Shown one piece after another: positions 25,201 through 37,200 of a stretch of DNA of 64,000 nucleotides. Origin of the DNA: Chelonoidis abingdonii (Eukaryota > Chordata > Testudines > Testudinidae); contig NC_133770.1 in the NCBI RefSeq assembly GCF_003597395.2, positions 201,937,597 through 202,001,596 on the forward strand, written 5' to 3'. The stretch's first letter is position 1. Every line of letters begins with the position of its first letter. The notes below the pieces were generated by a model. That model had not been told where the DNA came from. It saw nothing but the letters and a program-made list of their open reading frames with translations, and made no database searches. The translations under genes were made by a program, and so were the position numbers.

Positions 25201-28200
25201 ACAGAAAGATGCTTGATCTATTAATGTAGTCTTTTATTCTTACAATTACTTTGCAAGAATCAGTGGCATCACTCTTGTTCATTTATTATAGTTTGAATTA
25301 GATGTGAACTGTAAAGAAAATGGACTTAAGCCCAGAAATAGATTAAATACCTCCACTAACCATGCTGGAAGGTGAATTGGGGGTCATTCATTAATGGAAT
25401 ACATATTAAACAGTGAGTGGACTCCTCGGTAAAGACAGTAGCAAGCCAATCTTTCTTTCTGCATGCATTTCTGCAAAACTTTTTTGTATTGGCTGCCTCC
25501 TACAACCTAGTTACTGGAGACCTAATCTTTACCCCATCTGATTTAATAGTTATTTATTTCAGTGAAGGGAAGTCTGTGGCATAGTCTAGTGCAGTGTTTC
25601 TCATTTGTATGGTTTTTTTTTTTAGCTAATGCATGTGTTTGTGTAGGTCAGGGTTGGAGGACAGGAGAGAGTGTTAAGTGAAAGCCATGTAACTTCCCCT
25701 CTGTAATTTTGCATAGTGGAAGTTTTAATGTATTCACAAAACATAAGAATGGCCATACTGGGTCAGACCAAAGGTCCATCTAGCCCAGTATCCTGTCTTC
25801 CAAAAGTGGCCAATGCCAGGTGCCCCAAAGGGAGTGAATAGAACAAGTAATCATCAAGTGATCCATCTCCTGTCACTCACTCCCAGCTTCTTCCAAACAG
25901 AGGCTAGGGCCACCATCCCTGCCTATCCTGGCTAATAGCCATTGAGGGACCTATCCTCCAAAAATTTATCTAGTTCTATTTTGTTGCGTCTCCTCCCTCC
26001 ATTCGTGCTGCCTTGTAGCATTTGAGGCTATATTAACAACAATGGGTTAACCATTGAGGGCTCAGTCGAATGCTAGTTCATCGTTTAGCAGTAAGGCATT
26101 CCCTGAGAAATATCCCACACTTTTACTCCACCACCTCAACCAAGCTTCACAATCATCATTGCTGTGTAGAATATTAAATTAAATTAAACTTCTAAAATAT
26201 AGTCTTTTTTTCTGGCAAAAAAAATTTCTCTGGGACCTAACCTCCTCTGCCATTTACATTAATTCTTGTGGGGAAATTAGATTTGCTTAATATCGTTTTG
26301 CTTAAAGTAGCATTTTTCAGGAACATAACTGCAACATTAAGCAAGGAGTTACTGAAGAAATCACTCTATTAGTAAAGGCTTAAAAGAGTTCAGCTGATCT
26401 TGGGGTGATTATTTCTCAAACAATTAAGTGTGATAAGACAGGAATACATTTTTAGTTATTTTCATTTATATTTTGGCCACACTGACCTGGTTGTAAGAGT
26501 TTTTTTATAGGGTGATAATATGTAACATGAGTTTTTCTGATGCAATTGCTCTTAAACTTCTCAGCTAAGTTTTGTAATGTGTTTCAACATTGCTTTCAGT
26601 AATGATGCAACATTAGCAGTTAGTTACTGAACAAGTTACTCTGAACAGAATGATGCAATGCCTGTTAATCGATCCTTGAGGCTGCACTTGTGTTTTGGAA
26701 CAGATACTGCTTAAGGTGTCACAGACAGATTTAAAAATGCCCCACCATATACAGATTTACATCTGCAGTTGTGAAAAAAGTATGTTTAGTTAGGATGCTA
26801 GTGGTCTTTCACTATATCTAATCATATGGGCTGTGCCAGGTAGAAGCTCATATTCTGCCACTTAGTTTTGTTTTTTATTATAAAATGAAAATGAAATATT
26901 TTTGAATAGTGTAAGAGTCACTGGTGTTAAACTGAGCTATTGAGAATTATCTTTTCTCTTAACTGTCACACATCAGCTCACCTGGGATGATGCAGTATTT
27001 ATCTGTTCTGTTACTTACAAGAAGATGGAGAAATAGCAGCAAATGAATTTTGTGGGTTGTATGAATTATGAACTAATGCACAGGCTGTATTTTAAAATTT
27101 TAAATACAACATTAACAAAAAAAGTGGAGGTGAGGGGGATTTTATTTGACGTTTTATTGGGACAATTAGCAATCTAGCCAAAGAAATATTTTTTTTTGTT
27201 TTCTTTTCTTTTTAAATTGCCAACAAGATTTTTCTCCCATAGAGATAATTGCAACCTTGGCACATGAACTCAGAATCTTCTAGAGAACAGTTTCTGCTTG
27301 GGACTATTCAAATTTCCTTTCTTCTCACTTACCAGGGGTATAAAACATAAAAATAGAGACAAGGACCTAAACTACTTTTCCGTATTTTCCAGTAGTCTGT
27401 GAATACTGGTAATCTCCAGACTAGAATCACTTACAAAACCTGTATTCCCGAGTTGCTATGCCCACATTTATCTGCCTCTTTCAGAAATAATTACACTGTA
27501 TTTTGTAAGGCTTGTATGTAGTATCAGGATTACTGTTTAGTTCTTCTTACTAAGTTGGTATAATTGGTAAATTGCATCGCACTATAGCACCAGTCACTAT
27601 ATGCTATTCTTAAATACAGAGTTCTAGCATTTTCAAGTTTAGATTTGTGGAATAGGTGGTCAGAATTGTATAATTTAGATGAGCTTATATGTTTTCTTTG
27701 AATTTTAAAAAAAACTGAATGTTTCTTCACCTTTCCCTTGTCCCCAGGCCTCTTATACGGACACTTCCTAGCCAGAAAATGTTTGAACATGTGCACAAGA
27801 GGCATCATATATTTTTTTTGTATGTTGGTGGGGAATCTCCTTTAAAGGTTTGAAACTTCATTAAATTCATTTTTTTTAATCTTTGTAGAGGTAGCCTAAA
27901 GTGACTTGTACATATCTTTTCTAAAAAAGTGACAGAGTAATTGTATATTTTAAAGAGATTGTAGTTGTAAGTAAGAAGCTGATAATTTTAGAACTTCTTT
28001 GATAATGGCATAATATACACACTTTTTTTATCTTAATGTATGTGTTTATAGATAGACATTTACCAAACATGCTGGTAATGTGTGGGATCTGAGTGCTGTC
28101 TTTCGTCTTGTAATCATTGTGTAGTGGGACTCTGCAGTCCTAATAATGTAAAACAGTATTTTAAAATTATATACATAACCTTAGAAATTCCAAATATTTT

Positions 28201-31200
28201 TCTTGTTTTGCGGCATAAGGCATGCATTCAAAATAGTTAAACTTAAAAGTTATTTAATGTAGCATTTACTGTATGGCACAGTTATACTGAAAGGAGAATT
28301 TTTTTGTTAGTTGGATAGGTTTTATGGTCTTTTAATACTGAAGCTCTGTGGTACATCTTAGTAAGTTTCACTTTAGTTCGTAGAAAGAAACTGTCTGTGT
28401 TTAGTCTTCATTTTGACAAAATCTTCAGAAAATTTCTAAAACTCTTACTGTTGTTGACTGTATCACTTCCATTATGCTAACATAATGTACATGTGTACTT
28501 TTATAGTGTGTGTCCTTTTTGCTCTAATACTTATTAGAAGGGCTGTCAAGTGATTTTAAAACAATTGTGTGATTTAAAAAATCACATGATTAAACGCACT
28601 GTTAAACAGTAATAGAATACCATTTATTTAAATATTTTTGGATGTTTTCTATATTTTCAAATATATTGATTTCAGTTACATTACAGAATACAAAGGGTAC
28701 AGTGCTCACTTTATTTATTTTGATTACAAATATTTGCACTGTAAAAAACAAAAGAAATAGCATATTTCAATTCACCTAATACAATACTGTAGTGCAATCT
28801 CTTTATTATGAAAGTTGAACTTACAAACGTAGAATTATGTACAAAAAATAACTGTATTCAAAAATAAAACAAATGTAAAACTTTCAAACCTACATGTCCA
28901 CTCAGTCATATTTCTTGTTCAGCCAGTTGCTCAGACAAACAAGTTTGTTTACATTTGCAGGAGATAATGCTGCCCGCTTCTTGTTCACAATGTCACCTGA
29001 AAGTGAGAACAGGGGTTCTCATGGCACTGTTGTAGCCGGCATTTCAAGATATTTACTTGCCAGATGCCTTAAAGATTCATATGTCCCTTCATGCTTCAGC
29101 CACCATTCCAGAAGACATGCTTCCATGCTGAAGACGGGTTCATCTTGATAATGATATAAAGCAGAGCAGACCGACGCATGTTCGTTTTCATCATCTAAGT
29201 TAGATGGCACCAGTAGAAGGTTGATTTTCTTTTTTGGTGATTTGAGTTCTGTTGTTTCTGCATTGCAGTGTTACTCTTTTAAGTCATTTGGAAGCATGCT
29301 CCACACCGCATCCCTCTCAGATTTTGGAAAGCACTGTAGATTCTTAAACCTTGGGTCCAGTGCTGTATCTGCCCTTAAAAATCTCATATTGGTGCCTTCT
29401 TTGTGTTTTGTGAAATCTGCTGTGAAAGTATTCTTAAAACAAACATGTGCTGGGTCATCATCCGAGACTGCTATAACATGAAATATATGGCAGAATGTCG
29501 GTAAAACAGAACAGGAGACATACAGTTCTCCCCCAAGGAATTCAGTCACAAATTTAATATATTATTTTTTTAATGTGCATCATCAGCATGGGTGCATATC
29601 CTCTGGAATGGTGGTCGAAGCGTGAAGGGGCATATGAATGTTTAGCATATCTGGCATGTAAATACCTTGCAACACCAGCTACAAAAATGCCGTGCGAACA
29701 CCTGTTCTCACTTTCAGGTAACATTGTAAATAAGAAGCAGTGCAAATATTTGTAATAAAAAATAATAATATAAAGTGAGCACCATACACTTTGTATTCTG
29801 TGATGTAAGTTGAAATCAAATATTTAAAAATGTAGAAAAACATCCAAAATATTTAATAAATTTCAATTGGTATTCTGTTGTTTAACAGTGTGATTAATCA
29901 CGATTAATTTTTTTAATCACAGTTAATTTTTTTGAGTTCATTGCGTGAGTTAACTGCAATTAATCAACAGCTCTACTTATTAGTAGATATTATTTGTGGT
30001 TTAAGATCCATGTACTGCCAAAATAAAATTGAATTTGGTGTTTTAAAATAAAATGAACATAATATAGAAAAATTCAAAGTGTCTTTGTCTAAGAATATTC
30101 TTGTAATACAAGTCCAAATAAGCCAGTTAGATATGTTGAGGTCTGTCAAGTTCTTTCCTTAGTTTGAATGGAACAGTGCAGGCACTGAATCGTGGTGTGG
30201 AACAGCATTACTCGCCTAGTTTTTGTTCTCTACTCACTGGGGAGGTAATTTATAAAAGGGATGCCCCTAACTTAGCTACATCATTTTACACTAACATGTT
30301 TAGACATGCAGTTCAGATGGGCCCCAGGTAGCTTTTTGTTCTGATTTTGTTACATTGTCTTTTTATATTTTACTTTTAAAAAAGTAGACAGAAAATGTTT
30401 CTGTTTTGATAGACTTTTTTCTGTTAATGTGTGTACCAAGATTTCAGAAAAATTTAAAAATATCTTTCTGTTTGTATTTTTGCAGGAGAAATACATAGAA
30501 GTTGCTTCAGAACTAATTGTCTATACATACTTTTTTTCTGCCTCAGAAGAGGTGCTACCTGAGGTAAATTCACTTTATCTGATACTTCAACTCTACTCCT
30601 CATTTAACCTTATAGTTATGTTCCTGAAAAATGAGACTTTAAGCGAAATGATGTTAAGTGAATCCAATTTCCCTATAAGAATTAATGTAAATGGCGGGGG
30701 TTAGGTTCTAGGGAAATTTTTTTCACCAGACAAAAAACTAATATACACACACATACACATACTATACGTTTTAAAGAAACAATACTGTTCACAGCTATGA
30801 TGATTGTGAAGCTTGGTTGAGGTGGTGAAGTTAGAGGGTGGAATATTTCCCAGGGAATGCCTTGCTGCTAAGCTAAATGATGAACTAGCACTAGGCTGAG
30901 CCCTCAAGGGCTAACACATTGTTGTTAATGTAGCTTCTCACTCTACAAGGCAGCAGGAATGGAGGGGAGGGGAGATAGCATAGCAGAGACAGACACACAC
31001 CTTGTGTCTGGGAGAGAGAAGGAAATGCACACTGCCCCTTTAAGTAAGCTGACCCACTCTTAAGTGCATTGTCTTTTGAAGTGGATCAGGAAGTTGAGAC
31101 AGCTGCTGCAGCCCCAGGCTCTCTGTATCTCTCTCTCTGTCCCTGTCCCCACCCTGCTCTATATGGAGAAGGGGTAACCGGGGTGTGGGGGGGACGGACA

Positions 31201-34200
31201 CCCTGACTTTAGTCTTCCCCTTCTCTCCCCCCCACCAACAGGAAGCAGGAGGCTCAGGGAGTAGCTGCAAGGCAGAGGGCAGGAGCAGCACGTGGCAGTA
31301 GGGGGAGGGATAGCTGCAATTGCTAGCCTGCTCTGCAGCTGCTGCACAGGGAACTTAGGGGAATGGGGAGCTGATAGGGGGTGCTGATGTGGGGCTTCCA
31401 GTCCACCCTGGTTCCAAGCCCCCACCAGGCTGCTCTTCCTGCAAGCAGTGGACAAAGCAGGTGGCTGCCAAATGATGTTAGAAGAGAGCACTGCACAACT
31501 TTAAACGAGCATGTTCCCTAATTGATCAGCAACGAAACAACATTTCTGACTCTAAGTGAGGAGTTACTGTACTTCCTCCTCCTATTTGTATTCAACACAA
31601 CCATAGCCTTTTAATTCTTGCTGTTTTTGACATCAAACACTACAGGAAACTGGTCAGTTATAATAAATCACTAGTTAGTAATAGTAGTCACTCTAATGAA
31701 TAACTATTTCTACATAAAGAATCTAATAGAGAAAACAAGGATTTGGAATTGAGTTACAGTTATGGAATACTCTGTAACCTTCTATTTATGTATTAGCATA
31801 TTGATCACCAGCAATATTAAAACCTCCATCTTTAAGAGGGAAAACATCCTATCAAATGATTCATTATAAGAGCTTGAAATTCAGTGGAAAAGTTTCACTA
31901 ACTTTTTTTTTTGTTGTTATTGTAATATTTGTTAGTTAATCAGGCAGTCCTGTTTTGCATTGACCACATGATTTTTTCAGAGAAGACACTGACGTGTAAT
32001 AGGAATTTAAATAGAAGAAGTAGGATTGCAGGACTCAGTTTGTTATAATTCTAGTTTCAAGATCATCTAATTTATCAAAACTGATTTGGACCCAAAACTG
32101 AATTATTCCAGACTTTACATATAATTATTTCTGAAATACAGTTCTGAAAAACAAAATCAGAATTGCCATTCACTGAATCCTTAATGAGGACTAGCACCTT
32201 TTGACAAAATTGAAGAAATAAATTCAGAACTTTAAAATATAGTATGCTGAAAATTATCTATGCATGCTTTCTCCTTTAGTGAGAATGTATAAATTGTGCG
32301 TATAGCAGATTTTTGGGAGGAAAAGGGGTCCCTGGAATGGAAAGGACAGGAGGAACTCTCATCCCAAACTCCAGCCCAAAAATGGGTTCCCAAGATGCTT
32401 CAAAGTACCACCCAGGAAACAGATGCAAAAACTCAATTCTCATACCGAGTTGTCCCTCATTAACTGAGCTGTCTCAGTCCCAATGACAAACCCCAGAATC
32501 TTTGAGGAAGCTAAAATGTAGTAATCAGATTTCCCGAGATTGAGTTGAGACGTGGGAAGTCTTATGCATTTGTAGCTGGGAAAGAGCAGTTTTATGTGCT
32601 TGATACTAGGGAATGAGATTTGAATGTTATGCTAGTTTACTGCATTAGAGAAGAGTTTAAAGACCATATCTCTTTAATGGTGTGGTTTTGTCAAGGGATT
32701 ATGTCTGCAGTGCTAAATGACTTCAGATTGCATGACTTGAAAAATCCTGTAACTTTAATAAATGCATTATTTTTCATAAAGCAGCTGTTTAAAACCTACT
32801 GAGCCTATTGCTACAATAAAATTGATTGTAAAAACAAAATGTTAGAAAAAACACATTGCATCACTATTTTCCTAACGTTATAAGGGAAGTGTTGTCTAGA
32901 GTCTGGAGACTGTATATATTATCGGTTCTTCCACTCACTCGCTGTAACAACTTTCATAAGTCATTTGTCCAGGATTTTCAAAAAATGTTCATTAAAGTTT
33001 GGTTTCTAAATCTATGTTTATTTACCTATGACTTGATTTTTGGAGGTTCTGAGCCTCAGTAGAATTTATTGGTGGATGGCACTTCTGAAAATTAGGTTAC
33101 TTAGTTAAGAGTCTAACCTTCTTTTGCTGTAGTTGTATGTACTTTACAATATAGTCACAAGTTCTTTGAGGTTTAACATTTGTAAAGTCAAGCCCTATGA
33201 GATATTTTGATCACAAGTATACTGCAGAAGAGCTATCTAGCTATAGTTTTTTTTTTAAATATCCTACAGGAAAATAAGCAAATTGTAAAACAAGCAAGTG
33301 TAAATTTTATGTGATGCTCACTTAAGGTGCTCAAACAAACTTTAACCCTGCCCACTTGCACTAATTTATTATTGTATGTTATTCTATGTCACAACTCCCA
33401 CCTCTGCTCGAGCAGGATAGTGAAGGTAGAGTTAAAGCTGGTAACTCTGATTTATGAGTCTGATGTAATTTATGCCAGGGACCAAACCAGCCCCCAGACA
33501 GCCTTAGTGACCTCTGCCCTTTGTGGAGCTCCCTGGGGCACAGAGAATGGGGCCAAGAAGTGTAAAAGAAGCCAAAAAAGAACCAGGTTTCTAACATTCT
33601 CAGATACGATAGAAGAATATCATCATTTTTATTTTGGAAATGTTTTTTGTTTTAAAATTGCCACGTGTGTGTGGAGGGGAGAGAGATTTAAAATACTTGT
33701 CTTGTTAAAAATCCACAACTTATTTGTCAAGAAACTAACCTCATCCTCCTAAAACATTTTTAATGCGATATACAAAAGCCTTTTGTTTTCTCTTCACTGA
33801 ATGCATCAACTTTTGAGCAAGAAATATAGTTCCTAGTGCTGGAGAAACTACTAATATAAATTAGGAAATTGGAAGTCTAAACAAAAATGTAATTTTCACA
33901 TAAAATTAGAATTTTTTAAAAGTTGGGATGGAAAAAAGATAAAATTGTTAAAAGAGGAAGCAAGGGAGTATGTTTCCAAGCTTCTATATTATAAACGAGA
34001 CTGAGAGAATATTTAAATGTCTTGTTTAATTATTTGAGTTTTTTTTACTTCAGACTGGTGAGTTTAAGGTTTGTGCAGTTAAAATGCCTGTCTTAATCAT
34101 CCATGAGATGAGTAAAAGTCATCTCTCACTCTTTTAGTATGTGACGCTTCCTGAATTACCTGCTGTTGTGGTCTTCAAGGATGGAACTTACTTTGTATAT

Positions 34201-37200
34201 GATGGTAAGTACAAGTGTGCACTGTACAGGCAAAATACTCAAAGTATATTTGAGGGAAATCAAAACACAGGCATTCTTTTTGAAAGAGAAATTTTAAAAA
34301 GATTGTCCAGGTTTATATTGGATAATCTTTTCTTTGTGAAGGAGAGAAAGGGAGAATTGCTATTCTTAGATCTCTGTTATGTAAGTCTGATTTTTTTTCT
34401 TTAATGGAACAGGAATGAGAATTTTGTTCAGCTGTGATAAATGAAGTAAAGATGGAAACAACTGAAATTTGGCTTTGTATTTTTTGCTTGAATATACTCT
34501 TGCATGTTACAGGTAGTTTATTGGCATGCCAAATGAGTCCAATGATTTTGGTTACTCACTACCCAAGATTAATAGTAGAGCTGAAGAGTTGAATGATGGA
34601 AAGCAGCTAAAAGACTCCTCTCCACATGGTGGTATGCCCTATTATAGGGCTTGAGCACCATATTGAGTATTTTATGCTATTGCTCATTCCTCCATGCCTA
34701 AATTTATTCTTTTCACTGACATAATATCAAGGTGTATTTATCCTGAGGTTAGCCTATTAATACATATTAATACCACTTTAACTCATTATCATACCCATCA
34801 TTTCTTGCTTAAGCTGGTTTACAGTTATTTTTTCCATGTTTCTGTAGGTATTTACTGTTAAGCTCCAACTTTTACCATTGAGTAAGCTAGTCTGAGTTCC
34901 CCAAACTCTGAGGATAACTGTTAGAACATCTATCTATGCCAAAGGTTACAGGCTTACTGAAACACGCTTATACTAACTTATGCTAACTTGCTTAAGCTAA
35001 TGTCTTAAAGGATACAGGGCTAAGGTTTCTTGGGTTATAGCTGAATATAATGAAGGCTAAACTAGCAAGCCAGCCCTATGGACTACAGTATCTAGCACAT
35101 ATGAGTCTGTTAGGAGTAATTCCATGTTCTGACTGAGTCCAGAGGCACATCCTTGTTACTGGTACCTAAGAAGAAACAACTTAAGTTTTCTGAAGCCTCA
35201 ATACCAGGGCCTTCAAAATCTACAGTGAAGGTACCAAGAAGAGAAAAGGACTTGGTGGCATGCTCAAAGAAGTTCACCTAGGCGTAGTCCATAAGCTAAG
35301 AGGGTCTGCCAAATCTGGAGCCCATGAAGGCTAATTCCTGAAGGACAGGTGCACCTTTTGGTATCACAGACTCAGGAGCCCTTTCCAGTGCTGTCTACAC
35401 CTGAAGCTTTTGAAGAAGGCAGAGAGTTGCTCAACTGTTGGTGCTGGCTTCCCCTGCTGTTCAGAAATCTCTCAGAGTATCGAGATTGAAAGAGCACGCT
35501 CCCACAGTCCCAACTTTAGCCCCAGAGCACTGTTCAGTACCGGAGACTTCTACAGTTGTCTCCTTTCTGTAGAGTTCAGCAGTGATCCCAGCCAGAACCC
35601 TGATCTCCAGATTCAAAACAAGTCTCTCTGGAACTGAAGGAGTCAGCTCCACCATGGTCTGAGGAAGCGGACTCCTCATCTGACTCCAAGGTCAGATCGT
35701 TCATGTCTCTACCTGAGCATGCCCAGCAGCCCTAGTGGGGTTCCTGCCCACTGTAGGACCTGCCACAAACCTCAGCACTCAAAGGATCAATGGCCTGTAC
35801 ATAGCAGGGTCCTATGTTGCATGATGAGGCAGTGGTGACTGAATCTACTTCTCTCTCTGCTGATGGTTTCAGAGGTGATCAAGACTTATTGAGAAGGTTG
35901 GTTGCAGCTCTGTATATCCATCTACAAGAGGTGCCAGAAAGGTCACACAGGCTTTGCAAGGCCCTCCAGGATAGCTTTCGCTGTTAATAAGGCTATCCTG
36001 GAACTTGTCAAAGTTTTATGGCAATCCCCATCTTCCTTGCCTCCCACTGCTAAAAGGGTAGAGAGAAGATATGTCTCTTCACAAGGATTTGAACACTCTT
36101 ATAACCACCATCCTCCAGGCTCCCTGGTAGTCACTGCTGCTAATGAAAAAGAGAGACCGGGACACCAGACCTGTACCCCAAAAGCTATTGTTACTCAGCA
36201 GGAAGCTATATTCCATAGGAGGTTTACAGCTTAGGATCGTCAACCAGCAGGTTCTGCTGGTTTGATATGCTTTCAGCCTATGGGATAATGTCCTGAAGTT
36301 TAAAGAGAAGCTTCCTGATGAGGCAAAGCAGGAATTGACTGCTATGGTGGAAGGACAGATTGGTTGCTACAATGGCATTGCAGGCGAACTTGGATGCAGC
36401 TTGAGCAAAGGTTTCCTCCATCACTATGCGGCTTAGATCTTAGCTGTAACCATCATGTCTTCTCCCAGAGGTTCAACTGACCATTCAAGACCTCCCATTT
36501 GAAGGCCCCTTGCTCTTTTCTGGTAAGACAGATGAGCGGCTTCATAGCCTTAAAGATTCAACAGTGACCCTAAAGTCTCTGAGGATCTGTACACTTGTGG
36601 CTAAAAGAATACAGTTCCACCCACAGCAGTTCCAGCCCGGCTTGCCTAGTACTCAGGACCTGTCCAAAAATGGGAGCAGAAATTACAAGAGGCATCCTCT
36701 TTTTCACTCTTCTGAAGTTGCCTGTTCTAGGAAAACTGGGTCCTCTAAACAATCATTTTGACCTGTTGATCGAGAACAGTCTGCCACTTATCAGAGCAAT
36801 ATCTTTCCCCGCATCAATTTTTGCCAACCACCTATCCCACTTCCTAAGCATTGGACCCTCATCACCATGGATCAGTGGGTCTTAAATATGATTGAGTTGG
36901 AATATGTTCTTCAATTTTTCTCTTCCCCTTCCCATTCCATGTTCCTCTTCACGGACCGTGCTCTCGAACATGCTACTTCAGGAGATCCAGCCTCTCCTCC
37001 ATAGGGAGCCATAAAAGAAGTTCACATGTCATTCAGAGGGAAGGAGTTTTATTCCTGTTACTTTCTAAGGCAAAGGTGGAAGTCTTAGACCTACTTTAGA
37101 TCTAAACAGCTAAACAAGTTCCTAAAGAAACAAAATTCTGGAGGGTTACTCTAGCATCTGTTATCCCTTCTTTAGATCCTAGGGACTGGACTTAAAAGAT

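Larger units (their letters stand above)
28538..29975. mobile_element. foldback hAT element with two inverted transposase C-termini
   Basis: The 8-bp CTTATTAG at 28530-28537 and 29976-29983 is a perfect target duplication. The two arms (about 28538-29150 and 29560-29975) are inverted copies: the block with CAGAATACAAAGGGTACAG and GTGCTCACTTTATTTATTTT on the left recurs in reverse complement on the right. Each arm encodes, on opposite strands, the hAT C-terminal dimerisation segment: LLEWWLKHEGTYESLRHLA on minus (about 29100) and LEWWSKREGAYECLAYLAC on plus (about 29610). The middle (29549-29271, minus) reads ALDPRFKNLQCFPKSERD, upstream transposase sequence. Frames are broken and the N-terminal part is missing. 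Confidence 0.85.
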
